Shown here: positions 14,849 through 23,779 of the stretch, in pieces | Layout: the number at the start of each line of letters is the position of its first letter | Position numbering within the stretch: the first letter of the stretch is position 1 | Source of the DNA: a virus | Virus record (IMG/VR): IMGVR_UViG_3300046321_000163 | Location: 1 to 28,872 of that record | Strand: one strand, 5' to 3' | Length of the DNA: 28,872 nt | The notes under the pieces: model-generated | The model's input: the letters and a program-made list of their open reading frames with translations, nothing else | Database searches by the model: none | Told to the model about the DNA's origin: nothing | Translations under genes and position numbers: made by a program

Positions 14849-15756
14849 TATGAATTTTTTACATTATCAGAACTACATTTTGAATAATCTTCTTCAATTA
14901 AACCACTTATAGCTGCGACCAAAGCTGCTTTAAACGAAGCTCCTCCATCCTGAGGAGCAATTGGTGCTGATTGTATCGCTTTAAATAAAGTCGTTAATCG
15001 CAGTTTGTTTAAGTTAAGCTGTTTAATCAACTGTTGACCTAATAACGCTTTTTGCGCTTTTGAATCATTACCTAAAACAACTGACTTACTCAATACCTGC
15101 ACACTATCACGACTCATAACAACTTTATCTCCATTTTCGTTGTAAAGTTCAAATTTATTATCGTCAACAGCAACAATAAAGTTGTTTTTCTTTGTGCCTA
15201 TATTGATTTTGGCAGATTTCTCAACTCTAATCATTAAATCATCGCAATAATGCGACTGCTCACCATGAACGGTGGTCGATATCTTAGCTGTCCTCAATTT
15301 ATTGACTGATCGTAAATTAATAACGCTATCACCGTCATCTGATGTGTCGACACTAAGCTGTAGCACTCCTGATTTTCGATCACCCATTACTTTAACTGTG
15401 CGAGTAGAAGAATTTTTATCAACTACAAATTGATCGTGAGTTTGAGTTAACAGCTCGTCGTTCTTTGATAGAACTGCTACGACGATAGGGCAGTTGTGAA
15501 TTAGGATATTATTGTAACTAATACATGAACCCAACTGCGACTTGTCTTGTGGAAACTCAATCAAATTAAGCAAAGCGGTAGATATTTGTGCATTGAATAT
15601 AACTTCATTACTTTCAGTCAAAATGCCGATAGTACCACTCCTCATGCACTTAGCAATATACAGTTCTCTATCAACATCACCAGCAATGATAATGTATCCC
15701 ACACCGTTATTATAGCGAGCGTTTTGTATTCCTCTTTGCGCTATTGATTCCTCCAT
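14848..15756 (-). CDS. Baseplate central spike protein (gpV/gp5-like)
   Basis: The 302-residue protein probably forms the trimeric puncturing spike beneath the hub. The N-terminal part (GVGYIIIAGDVDRELYIAKC, GTIGILTESNEV) looks like an OB-fold. The middle has a run of short beta repeats rich in Lys, Asn and Val: KINIGTKKNNFIVAVDDN, KFELYNENGDKVVMSRDSVQ, VLSKSVVLGNDS, as in the gp5/VgrG beta-prism. The C-terminal ~70 residues are helical (QQLIKQLNLNKLRLTTLFKA) and end SSDNVKNS. No metal-binding HxH tip is obvious. Start and stop overlap neighbours as TAATG, placing it in the baseplate operon right after the hub. Confidence 0.65.
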   Translation of the reverse strand: MEESIAQRGIQNARYNNGVGYIIIAGDVDRELYIAKCMRSGTIGILTESNEVIFNAQISTALLNLIEFPQDKSQLGSCISYNNILIHNCPIVVAVLSKNDELLTQTHDQFVVDKNSSTRTVKVMGDRKSGVLQLSVDTSDDGDSVINLRSVNKLRTAKISTTVHGEQSHYCDDLMIRVEKSAKINIGTKKNNFIVAVDDNKFELYNENGDKVVMSRDSVQVLSKSVVLGNDSKAQKALLGQQLIKQLNLNKLRLTTLFKAIQSAPIAPQDGGASFKAALVAAISGLIEEDYSKCSSDNVKNS

Positions 15757-18032
15757 TAGTCGAACTGCTTACGTTTTAAGAAAAAGTCAAATACGTCTTG
15801 ATTTACTGCGAAGTTTTGTTTTATCTGCACTCCTAACTGTTGTTGCGAATCGGGTGAATTGGTATTATTATTTGACGTTAAGTTTGACATTACGTAGCGA
15901 TATACCAATTCGCTATCGATGATATTGAAATACGAGATTGCAGATTTGTCTTCAAGAGGTGGATGGCAATATTTTTCAACCATTACTCTCGTCAGTTGTA
16001 TCGTTGTAGTTCTATCAATAGATCCCACTCCAATAGAGCTACTATTTTGAACTTGTGTAACGTATCCAATTTCACCTGTTGATTCAATACGAACCCAAGT
16101 GCCGTACTTAAATCTTCGATCACCATTTATAGTGATACTCATATTACGAGTGAACGGCATATAAGCATAACAATCAATCAAATACTTTAAGTCAATCGCA
16201 CACTGCTCACTTATGTAACTACGAGTACGGTCTTGTGTTGATCCCGTTAACCCTGAAAATGGTAAATAATTAGAGACTACACTCAATCTTTTAGCTCCCC
16301 ATACATTTGCATACGGTGCGAAATATATTAACGGCACATACGCCAAACTCACTTCACTCCCTTGACCAATAAACAATCCTTGTGGCTTTATTTCGTATAG
16401 ACTATAAATATCGTCGGTATTGTTAGATACGTTATCAATTGAAATGACGTCGTGTGCATAAATCGTTTGAATAAGATCAGATTTCGATCTTACTCGAACG
16501 AGTGTTTGTGAGCTAATTAAATCTCCATCTTCATTTTTAACTGGGATTATTGTATTTTCGTATTTTGCAATATTATTTAACATCGCTTGAATACTATTGC
16601 CATCAAACGGTGGTTTACGAACAACTAAGTTAAATTGATCACCATAAGTATCAGTAAAAAATTCAACAAATGGTGATTGGCACACTTTGTGAATTTGATT
16701 GAGTAAAGATCCATCAGGCATTGATATCGAAACATCTGCTACTCGACGATCTGCTACGTTCTCATCTATGACGAGCTTTATAATTTGCCACAATCCATTT
16801 GCAAGTGTTTCATTAAACTGATTATTAGGCGTTTGAGTATCTAATCTATATAACTTACTACGACCATATTGAGAGTTGTCGTAAGCTGACAACAACTGCT
16901 GAGGAACTATTCCTAAGTTACTAATGTGGTTGATCAAAAATTGTAAAGTAAACGCTATACTACGAAATGCCATAGAGCTGGTTAGTATAAAACTACCGTC
17001 CAAAGCAAGTCTTTGAATCAACTTTTTATCTTCTTGTTCGTTAGCGAATGCATTTTGTGCAAATTGAAGAGGATAGAAAAAACTACCATCATCTATTAGT
17101 AATTTAATGAAATCTCTACCTGAAATCGAAACGTTAACATCACTCGTTGAGTAATTAATATTTTCGGTCGCTTTATCAATCAATCCTAACATATCGTATG
17201 ATTTACGATTATTAGGTAACGAAGGAAGCTGTGTTTTATCAATTGTGAACGACTTTGAATTAAAAGCATCAATTCTTTCACTTTCATTTTTAAGTTTCTC
17301 AAAACGCAAAAAAACAACATCATTTTGCTGAATGATGTTGTGTAAATAAGTATTGTTTAAGTCAACAAATATTGATGAAAAATATTGATCGTCACTAAAC
17401 TGACTTATTTGCGAAGTATCTACCTGCCAATTACCTGTATCATCTTTAATGACTTTTATAGCAGTCATAGCGAGTGAAAAATTTCCACCGTTACTATCAA
17501 CGTTGGTTGTCATCGAATTAAGGAACGGTGTTAAATCAACCGTAGAACCTTCTTCACCTAACGCTCGACACCAAATCCAAGCAGACATCGTTGAGTAGAT
17601 GCTTTGAATGATATTCGAACTGGTTAGTGTTGACGTGTCGTTTTTATCTCTGTATGATTCATCTTGTAATAGTCGCAGTAATTGTTGCGAGTAAAACATA
17701 CTGAACGTCGAAGACTGAAAAATTTGGTTTACACCAGTTACTGCAACGGTTTCAGTGAATAATTTATCCTTAGGTAACACAAGTATTGTATATAGATTGA
17801 TTTGAGTGAGTGAAACACTATTGTATTGACTCTGAAAAACTTGTCGCTCATCTTCGGTATAAAAATCCCATATACGCTGATTGTTGGTGACGCCGTTTTC
17901 GTCGGCATAGTTCAATAATTCATACGCAGTCATTCCCTTAACGATACTTAACGCTAAATTGGAAACAAACTGCTCAACAGTCGTTATTTCGCTGTATGAG
18001 TGGGTATAGTATATGTATGGTTTATTTTCCAC
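15756..18032 (-). CDS. Baseplate hub protein (gp27/gpD-like), large
   Basis: This 758-residue protein directly follows the tape measure and precedes the spike, the hub position. Near residues 299-320 is DVNVSISGRDFIKLLIDDGS, the hallmark segment of gp27/gpD-type hub domains. The region ~630-690 (MSITINGDRRFKYGTWVRI, TGEIGYVTQVQN) looks like the second hub beta domain. The first ~240 residues are an additional helical and mixed domain of unknown role. The start is GTG at 18032, inside the last codons of the tape measure (11-base overlap), implying translational coupling; the first in-frame ATG would discard conserved-looking sequence. No peptidoglycan hydrolase motif is apparent. Exact boundaries of hub domains are inferred. 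Confidence 0.7.
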   Translation of the reverse strand: MENKPYIYYTHSYSEITTVEQFVSNLALSIVKGMTAYELLNYADENGVTNNQRIWDFYTEDERQVFQSQYNSVSLTQINLYTILVLPKDKLFTETVAVTGVNQIFQSSTFSMFYSQQLLRLLQDESYRDKNDTSTLTSSNIIQSIYSTMSAWIWCRALGEEGSTVDLTPFLNSMTTNVDSNGGNFSLAMTAIKVIKDDTGNWQVDTSQISQFSDDQYFSSIFVDLNNTYLHNIIQQNDVVFLRFEKLKNESERIDAFNSKSFTIDKTQLPSLPNNRKSYDMLGLIDKATENINYSTSDVNVSISGRDFIKLLIDDGSFFYPLQFAQNAFANEQEDKKLIQRLALDGSFILTSSMAFRSIAFTLQFLINHISNLGIVPQQLLSAYDNSQYGRSKLYRLDTQTPNNQFNETLANGLWQIIKLVIDENVADRRVADVSISMPDGSLLNQIHKVCQSPFVEFFTDTYGDQFNLVVRKPPFDGNSIQAMLNNIAKYENTIIPVKNEDGDLISSQTLVRVRSKSDLIQTIYAHDVISIDNVSNNTDDIYSLYEIKPQGLFIGQGSEVSLAYVPLIYFAPYANVWGAKRLSVVSNYLPFSGLTGSTQDRTRSYISEQCAIDLKYLIDCYAYMPFTRNMSITINGDRRFKYGTWVRIESTGEIGYVTQVQNSSSIGVGSIDRTTTIQLTRVMVEKYCHPPLEDKSAISYFNIIDSELVYRYVMSNLTSNNNTNSPDSQQQLGVQIKQNFAVNQDVFDFFLKRKQFD

Positions 18033-19839
18033 CAGGCTTTACAATTTTATTGGTTTTAGTATCCATTGGCGATTTTCCAGTGAACCAACTTACAATCGAA
18101 TTAACGCTTGCAAAGAATCCAACTCCTAATCCTAATAAACTCTCTACTATATCTTTCATTCCACCGAACTGATCAGATAGTTTGGTTAATTGTTGAACTA
18201 TCTTTTCTCCTTGCTCAGCAAATACGTTATCCATTTCCGCTGAACTTTTTTGCAGACTACCAACTAACCCTCCTCTATCTACTTTTTTAAGTGCAGAATT
18301 ATCGTCCGCTTCAAATCCTAAGTTCAAGTTACCATTACTATACCCTGTTACTAATTTTGATATTTGAGACTTACCCAACTGAGGAAACATTGCTGATAGT
18401 TGTTCTTTCATCATGTTATCGTTTCCTCTTGACGATCCCGACAACATATCCATTACTCCTTTTAGTAATCCAGGTTGCGCAATTCCTTGCTCTTGCATTT
18501 CCATCAAATCAAATCTCGATGCTTTTGGATTCATTGAACTAAGTACTGAAAACTGCATAGCTTGTGCGTATGGAGATGAGGGACGAGATAATGCAGAATC
18601 AATTGTTTGAATAACTTGACCTGAAACAGTTGGATCTTTAAAACTTCCACCAAGTTTTGCAAAAGCGCCGACTATTCTGCTATTTAACGTTATATCTACA
18701 CTATCCATAACCGATATCTGTCTTTGAGCAAGTTGATTTGCAACACTAACGTACTCTTCAAGTTTTGAAAAGTCTCCTCCTCTAATATCTTTATCACCAT
18801 ACGAAAATCCTGAAACCATGTCTCCTAAAACCTTACCTAAATCCTTAGTATCGCTATTTCTTAACGTTCTTAAAACACCTGACGTTGAACCTGATGATAA
18901 TGCTAATTTTTTTTCAGCTTCTAACATATCCATACCTCGATCTTCAAGACCTTTGGTCGATCCTTGTGCCTTAGCTGCTTGCATTGCATATTGCGACATA
19001 AATTGTGACATCGTCACTCCATATCGCTCTGCTTCACGACCATTGGCTGATACACCGTTTACATTAAGTGAGTTCAATCCACTGCGTCCTTGTTCGTATG
19101 ACTCTGCCTGAGATAGTGCTTTGTTTACGATTTGACTCAATCCCTGACCTACAACTGGTAGTAAAGTTGTTAATGCAGCAAAAGCATATACATCATTGCG
19201 AGTAGCTAATGATCCTACTGTATTGGAAACGTTAGTAGCACGTCTTACGTAATCAGATTGTCGTCCACCTCTACGAGGTGATGCATCTCCTTCATCATCA
19301 TCTTCTTCATCATCAGAAGGTTGATTGTTAGAAGGCGGTCTGTTGCGACCCGCTAATGTATTACGAAGTGCAGTAATCGCATCATCACTTTCTTCTTGTT
19401 GATTATTTTCACTCGTTCGAGTTTGATCAACAATAGCTGCTGTTGATCGAGCATCATTGCGAGCTTGTTCTCGTGCGTTAGCTTGAAGTGTAGCTAATAT
19501 ATCGCGAAGAGTGCGCGACTCTAATGTTTGTTCAGAAAATCTATCTTGCGCTCCTGTTACGTTTATATTGTGCTGTCCTTGGGATATTTCACCTCGATCC
19601 AATGCATTGCGATTCTCAATTCTTGATTGAGCTAATTCAATACGAGCCTTACGCTCCATCGCTCGTATCTGTTCTTCAATGATCTTCACTAACTCTTTAC
19701 CGTCATTCGATTGTGCACGTGCAGACTCAATCATCGAACGAGCCATATCGACTGATGATTGCTTATATCTATCCATAAGTGCTTGCAAACCGTCATCTTG
19801 ACCGGTAAACGTAACACGAGTTTGTTGAGTAGCGCTCAT
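18022..19839 (-). CDS. Tape measure protein
   Basis: This 605-residue protein follows the chaperone-position genes and precedes the hub. Composition fits a tape measure: an N-terminal half dominated by long charged helices (residues 1-150 with many Arg, Glu and Gln), an acidic/proline linker (SDDEEDDDEGD near 177), a hydrophobic patch (AFAALTTLLPVVGQGLSQIV near 218-237), Ser/Met/Gly-rich helices, and a C-terminal hydrophobic segment VESLLGLGVGFFASVNSIVS. At roughly 0.15 nm per residue it would set a tail of about 90 nm, short for a Herelleviridae-like phage (more than 1,000 residues in phage K). No lytic domain was seen. Starts at ATG directly after the upstream stop. Confidence 0.8.
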   Translation of the reverse strand: MSATQQTRVTFTGQDDGLQALMDRYKQSSVDMARSMIESARAQSNDGKELVKIIEEQIRAMERKARIELAQSRIENRNALDRGEISQGQHNINVTGAQDRFSEQTLESRTLRDILATLQANAREQARNDARSTAAIVDQTRTSENNQQEESDDAITALRNTLAGRNRPPSNNQPSDDEEDDDEGDASPRRGGRQSDYVRRATNVSNTVGSLATRNDVYAFAALTTLLPVVGQGLSQIVNKALSQAESYEQGRSGLNSLNVNGVSANGREAERYGVTMSQFMSQYAMQAAKAQGSTKGLEDRGMDMLEAEKKLALSSGSTSGVLRTLRNSDTKDLGKVLGDMVSGFSYGDKDIRGGDFSKLEEYVSVANQLAQRQISVMDSVDITLNSRIVGAFAKLGGSFKDPTVSGQVIQTIDSALSRPSSPYAQAMQFSVLSSMNPKASRFDLMEMQEQGIAQPGLLKGVMDMLSGSSRGNDNMMKEQLSAMFPQLGKSQISKLVTGYSNGNLNLGFEADDNSALKKVDRGGLVGSLQKSSAEMDNVFAEQGEKIVQQLTKLSDQFGGMKDIVESLLGLGVGFFASVNSIVSWFTGKSPMDTKTNKIVKPGGK

Positions 19840-20196
19840 TTACTGCTTATCTATATCGTTAAACCAATCAGGCATTTTGTCGTCGTCTTCAAATACATCA
19901 TTGTCTCGTTTTGTCAACACCAAACCATGTCCTGGAACATAGTGAGTCTTAAACATCTCATCAAACTCGTCTTTATCTTTATCCCCAGTAGATCGTGGTT
20001 TAAATAATAACATCTCTTCGTACTCTATGCACACGTCGAGAATATTACTATCTCGATGTTTTTGCGAGTTGAATGCAATATTATATTTATCTCGCCACCA
20101 TTTATCTAACGGATATGCGATATTCCACGCAATAATAAAATTACGAATCGACTTGCGATCAACTACTTCATTCAGTATCTTTTGTTTCAGTTTCAT
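19840..20196 (-). CDS. Second tail assembly chaperone-position protein
   Basis: The 118-residue acidic protein overlaps the end of the preceding chaperone gene by 29 bases and is followed at once by the tape measure, as GT-type extension ORFs do. It has a helical Lys-rich start (MKLKQKILNEVVDRK), a Trp/Tyr-rich middle (AWNIAYPLDKWWRDKY) and a very acidic C-terminus (DVFEDDDKMPDWFNDIDKQ). Its frame is +1 relative to the upstream gene, so a classical -1 slip would not join them. A +1 or -2 shift, or independent start at ATG 20196, is needed. Chaperone role is from position only. Confidence 0.6.
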   Translation of the reverse strand: MKLKQKILNEVVDRKSIRNFIIAWNIAYPLDKWWRDKYNIAFNSQKHRDSNILDVCIEYEEMLLFKPRSTGDKDKDEFDEMFKTHYVPGHGLVLTKRDNDVFEDDDKMPDWFNDIDKQ

Positions 20197-20554
20197 CGCG
20201 AGTTTGTTCGAAGTATTGAGTCATTAATCGTTGCCAAGAGATGATCCATTCAGCCACTTGTTCACGATACACTTGAATTAACTCTTGACTGTCGAGAATG
20301 TCGAGATCGAGTAGTGACGTAACGTTGAGATCCTTAACGAGTTTAGGACACAATACAGTAAACATCGCAGTCATATCAATAATATCTAATGCAGCAGCAG
20401 TATTGACTGTTCCTGTATTATTCATCGCTCGATACATTCCTTTCGATAACATTTGCTTCATCGACTCGATGTCGATTAATTGTCCATTGTTAGGAATACG
20501 AAGTTCGTATGTGTTATCTTTTATGGTAAACGATATTGTTCGCTGAATCGACAT
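20168..20554 (-). CDS. Tail assembly chaperone (gpG-position)
   Basis: This 128-residue protein lies between tail tube and tape measure, where phages encode the chaperone that coats the tape measure before tube polymerisation. The N-terminus is a short beta hairpin (RTISFTIKDNTYELRIPNNG), the rest is helical with hydrophobic heptads (AAALDIIDMTAMFTVLC), and the C-terminus is acidic (TRDETETKDTE), all usual for the group. The start at 20554 has an A/T leader. A 113-base gap with inverted repeats separates it from the tube gene. It ends with TGA inside the next gene. Confidence 0.65.
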   Translation of the reverse strand: MSIQRTISFTIKDNTYELRIPNNGQLIDIESMKQMLSKGMYRAMNNTGTVNTAAALDIIDMTAMFTVLCPKLVKDLNVTSLLDLDILDSQELIQVYREQVAEWIISWQRLMTQYFEQTRDETETKDTE

Positions 20555-20596
20555 AATTTATATTTTATAACTAAAAGGTAATTTTTAACTAATAGC

Positions 20597-20621
20597 AATA
20601 CATAACATTTAGTTATGCATT
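20597..20621 (-). terminator. AT-rich hairpin between tail tube and chaperone genes
   Basis: Arms of 10 bases (one G-U pair on the minus-strand transcript) enclose a 5-base loop. No U-run follows directly, so this may be a weak terminator or processing/stability hairpin that sets tube expression above the downstream genes. A second short inverted repeat (AATCTTA/TAAGATT) lies just after the tube stop, around 20652-20667. Confidence 0.35.
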
Positions 20622-20667
20622 ACCAACCAACAAAGTCATCTTATGAACATTAATCTTATGTAAGATT

Positions 20668-21147
20668 TTACACTTTCGAAAGAACAGGTGTTAGGTATGA
20701 AAAGCGCTGATCTCTACCTGAAATCTGACTCTCGCTGATATCGAATGAATCGCTATCAGCAAAGCACCCTCTAATTGTAGCAAAAGGCTTGACGTCTGCT
20801 GACGTTAGCAATGTTACCGGATCGAAAGCTTTTGGAACTTTCTTGTAAATAACAACATCGACCGCTTGTTCAGTCAATAATACATTGTCAACCCAATCTT
20901 GTACAGTTGGAGCATTGCGATTGATACCTCCTGGAAGTCCAGTAAGATTCAAGTCGATCATATAAAATGAACAAGACAATTCACCTGTCCAATCTAAGGC
21001 AGGTAATTCTATCGGGATCAAAGTACCAATTCCTTTAACCGATCCTCTTCGGATAGTTTCATTAATTCTAATATTTTTCATTAATCCGACTGCAACTCCT
21101 TTTACTTTGATAATAGCAAGAGGTGCATTCATTGTCTTGTTCGCCAT
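20668..21147 (-). CDS. Tail tube protein
   Basis: This 159-residue protein follows the sheath by 32 bases, the conserved sheath-tube order of contractile tails. It is beta-rich with strands such as APLAIIKVKGVAVGLMKNI, ELSCSFYMIDLNLTG and AVDVVIYKKV, plus the ISGRDQRFSYLTPVLSKV ending, compatible with the gp19-like tube fold whose rings stack to form the inner tail. Length is near the 142 residues of the phage K tube. A G/I-rich N-terminus contains RGSVKGIGTLIPIELPALDW. Confidence comes from order, size and fold pattern together. Confidence 0.82.
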   Translation of the reverse strand: MANKTMNAPLAIIKVKGVAVGLMKNIRINETIRRGSVKGIGTLIPIELPALDWTGELSCSFYMIDLNLTGLPGGINRNAPTVQDWVDNVLLTEQAVDVVIYKKVPKAFDPVTLLTSADVKPFATIRGCFADSDSFDISESQISGRDQRFSYLTPVLSKV

Positions 21148-21179
21148 TTTATACTATTTTAATCGAGCTTTTGAAAATA

Positions 21180-22805
21180 TTAGTTTTCTACCATCGTTCC
21201 AGTGAAGAATAAAAAGTTTACAGGCCAATTTGGAACTAATACGTAATCAATGTAATATGCATCGTTACGAACTGAAACAGTTACATCACGGTACGAAATT
21301 AATAAGTTATCGGTTGTCGAAGTGGCAATCTTACTGTCGAGAAAGCCTTCGACCCAATCCTTAACATCATTCGCTGAAAGAGTATTGCGATTAGGTCCTT
21401 GCGATTGATTAGCAAGCAACTGAATCTTAGAATTAACAACAACGTCACGATTGATCTGAGCAGCTATTCGCATAATTGAAATTTCACGTGACGCGCCTTG
21501 TGGCGTTACTATTCCTTCATTATCTTGCAAAGACGTCAATCCCCACGTGATCACAAATCGCTTTATGTCAGTATCAAATTTAACAGCTAATAAACCTGCC
21601 TTAATCGCTTTCGATCTTTCTTTTTCGGTAAGCACATGCGTAACTGCACTCATTCCAAGAGCTTTGAATGTTAAAGGTGTTTGTGGTGCTAAACCACCTA
21701 ATCGACCGATCACTAAACATAAACTACCTAATACGCTATACTCACGAGAATAGTTCGCATTATATGTGTCGACAGCCTTACAACCTCCATGTAGAACCCA
21801 CGCTTGTCCATTGTTATATGATTTCGCTACTGTTAACGATGTTGCGAAATCATCTTTTGTAGTACCTGCACCAACCGCAAAGAACTTGATATGTCTTTGA
21901 CGATCAGTTAGTTCAGTCATAATTTTCAAATTAGTAGAGCTATAAGCATCTGCACCAGTTTTGTCACTGATAATAATGTTGAATTCATTATCAGCGATAC
22001 TATCGAGTACTTGTGTGATTAAAGTAGTGTCTGCATAACTTTCAGTTGCATCTACACTTAATACGTAAGTCGATCCAACTGGACCTCCTACTACGATGTC
22101 TGCTGCAACGATTGCACCACTCATAGCAGATGCAGTATCTATCTCAAAATACGCTTTGAAGTCAGAATTGATCCGAGACCAAGTAATAAATTCACTGATG
22201 TTTGATAATTCAACACTTCGAGCAACTACAATAGGACGAGAATTAGCTTTTGACGTTCCGTTCCATACATATCCTTTTGAATCAGCACCAGTATAAACTC
22301 CTTTGTAAATCGTAATTACAAACTTTGTTACATCATCAGTAGATACTGAAACGATTGCACCGAAACCTGTAACTAAGTTAGTTGCATCAAGTACTCCGTT
22401 TGCTAATAATCCTTCAGGACCTTTGATGATCAAAGAGCCACTTGCAAACGGTAGTGTGATTTTACTATGTGTCGTTTCACGTGCTGATACGAAAGAGATG
22501 CTACTCACGCCGCTTGTTCCTGCACCTAATGGACGTAACAAAAACTCACTATATTTCCACCACTGACCGCCACCAATCCATGATTGAAAATCGTTGATTG
22601 AATCGAACGTTTGAATCGCATTAGATCCATTAACAGCTACTCCTTTAATGCCACCAAAACCATAACCTGCAGCACTACCAGTATCTATAATCAATACATT
22701 GCCTGAATCGGATGTAGTAGTGGTATTTTGAACAGACGCTTTAACGGTACTATAAGCACCTGGCTCTGTAATTACTTTATTTCCAAAAAGATGCGATAAA
22801 GACAT
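21180..22805 (-). CDS. Tail sheath protein
   Basis: This 541-residue contractile sheath subunit has a family-like start (MSLSHLFGNKVITEPGAYST) and central Ig-like and alpha/beta segments (FNIIISDKTGADAYSSTNLK, AWVLHGGCKAVDTYNANYSR). The C-terminal polymerisation domain contains GIVTPQGASREISIMRIAAQ, NTLSANDVKDWVEGFLDS and the last beta strands DAYYIDYVLVPNWPVNFLFF. In the family the N- and C-terminal arms of neighbouring subunits interlock. Length fits (587 in phage K). It has its own promoter upstream at 22821-22851 and a 64-base gap to the preceding gene, so it is probably made in excess of the neck proteins. Confidence 0.9.
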   Translation of the reverse strand: MSLSHLFGNKVITEPGAYSTVKASVQNTTTTSDSGNVLIIDTGSAAGYGFGGIKGVAVNGSNAIQTFDSINDFQSWIGGGQWWKYSEFLLRPLGAGTSGVSSISFVSARETTHSKITLPFASGSLIIKGPEGLLANGVLDATNLVTGFGAIVSVSTDDVTKFVITIYKGVYTGADSKGYVWNGTSKANSRPIVVARSVELSNISEFITWSRINSDFKAYFEIDTASAMSGAIVAADIVVGGPVGSTYVLSVDATESYADTTLITQVLDSIADNEFNIIISDKTGADAYSSTNLKIMTELTDRQRHIKFFAVGAGTTKDDFATSLTVAKSYNNGQAWVLHGGCKAVDTYNANYSREYSVLGSLCLVIGRLGGLAPQTPLTFKALGMSAVTHVLTEKERSKAIKAGLLAVKFDTDIKRFVITWGLTSLQDNEGIVTPQGASREISIMRIAAQINRDVVVNSKIQLLANQSQGPNRNTLSANDVKDWVEGFLDSKIATSTTDNLLISYRDVTVSVRNDAYYIDYVLVPNWPVNFLFFTGTMVEN

Positions 22806-22820
22806 GTTATAAAATTTTTA

Positions 22821-22851
22821 TAAAAATACACAACAATAGACAATCAATCAA
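22821..22851 (-). promoter_or_regulatory. Bacteroidota-type promoter for sheath and tube
   Basis: Minus strand: TTG (22851-22849), exactly 20 bases, then TATTTTTA (22828-22821), matching TTG / TAnnTTT. The -7 box ends 16 bases before the sheath ATG. The spacer contains repeated TTGATTG/TTGTTG units. Confidence 0.6.
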
Positions 22852-22869
22852 GCATTTGATTGTCGCAAT

Positions 22870-23103
22870 TTAAAAATTGGCTATTATCCATTGCCACTCG
22901 TCAAGTGGCTTCGTTTGGTTACCATATTTAATATATAGTGCTCTTTTAGTCAACTCATGGACAATGAACTGATTCGTGTACTCTTGACACGTCATCAGAG
23001 GGAACGTCGATGGAGCAGCAACTACCTTAACAGAATGATCCGTTGAGGTAGGAGTTTTTATACTTTTTGGTTTTGGCAGTTTACTGCTGGTAGTCTTCTT
23101 CAT
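22870..23103 (-). CDS. Small unknown protein upstream of tail sheath
   Basis: This 77-residue basic protein has a Lys/Ser/Thr/Pro-rich N-terminal third (KKTTSSKLPKPKSIKTPTS) and a compact C-terminal part with MTCQEYTNQFIVHELTKRAL and an aromatic end (EWQWIIANF). Its ATG lies inside the last codons of the preceding gene (23-base overlap), which supports real coupled translation. No homology recognised; likely a minor neck or tail assembly factor. Confidence 0.55.
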   Translation of the reverse strand: MKKTTSSKLPKPKSIKTPTSTDHSVKVVAAPSTFPLMTCQEYTNQFIVHELTKRALYIKYGNQTKPLDEWQWIIANF

Positions 23104-23779
23104 CTGTTGATATTGCTAAGTGAACTCTCCAATCTCTAATGATGTCTAACGCAGCATCACTAAGTATTGAGGGGTGGGGAATTTCTAACGTGTATTGACC
23201 TCTTAATATTAACGATTTAATATACACTCCTTGTGGAATCAAATTACTATTTAAAGTAATATCGGTTCCTGAAATACTCATATTCATTATACCACATGAA
23301 CTAATACTTTCTTCAAGTAGTACTAATAATGCTCGGACCATTTCATATATCAAAATTGCTTCGAACGAATTGTCTGAAACAATCGTGATGTTAAATGACG
23401 TATTGTATATGCGAACGTTCGTATCGCTATGAGTATCGTCTGCAAATTCGATAGGTCCCATTGCATTCACGTTTCCACCAATTCCTTGAGACGCTTCACT
23501 ATCTTGTGATTGTGTCACATATACCGTTGGAAACGTTTGACGCTCTTGTGCGAACGATAAGCTCGTATTGATATACTTAATATGATCTTTTGATCTACTA
23601 AAAACAGCGACACTTTCTTTGTAAAAATCAAGATGACGGAATGTGTTGTTTTTAAATAAAATGTACAGTAGGCACTTATTCTCAATATTAGCGAGCTTCT
23701 TGTCGTCATAATCTTTTTTGACTATATCGAGTCCTGCGCGAATAACTTTCTCTACTATCACATTAGTTAAAACCAGCAT
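23081..23779 (-). CDS. Probable tail terminator / neck protein
   Basis: This 232-residue protein precedes the sheath module, where the tail terminator (T4 gp15 / phage K neck protein) is usually encoded. It has an N-terminal helix (TNVIVEKVIRAGLDIVKKDY), mixed strands (ESVAVFSRSKDHIKYINTSL), then TSFNITIVSDNSFEAILIYE with a hydrophobic helix (MVRALLVLLEESIS) and a late strand LILRGQYTLEIPHP. The beta-helix-beta arrangement resembles terminator folds. Its start overlaps the upstream gene by 17 bases. Assignment rests on order and fold pattern, not on a diagnostic motif. Confidence 0.6.
   Translation of the reverse strand: MLVLTNVIVEKVIRAGLDIVKKDYDDKKLANIENKCLLYILFKNNTFRHLDFYKESVAVFSRSKDHIKYINTSLSFAQERQTFPTVYVTQSQDSEASQGIGGNVNAMGPIEFADDTHSDTNVRIYNTSFNITIVSDNSFEAILIYEMVRALLVLLEESISSCGIMNMSISGTDITLNSNLIPQGVYIKSLILRGQYTLEIPHPSILSDAALDIIRDWRVHLAISTDEEDYQQ

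Noticed and set aside
18108-19111. Several plus-strand frames (60-97 codons) antisense to the tape measure
   Set aside because: Hydrophobic antisense products of a Ser/Gln-rich gene; overlapping one another, with no promoter or leader.
22866-22879. Inverted repeat CAATTTTTAAATTG near the stop of the 77-residue gene as a terminator
   Set aside because: Only six AT base pairs, overlapping the stop region and without a following U-run, so too weak to call.
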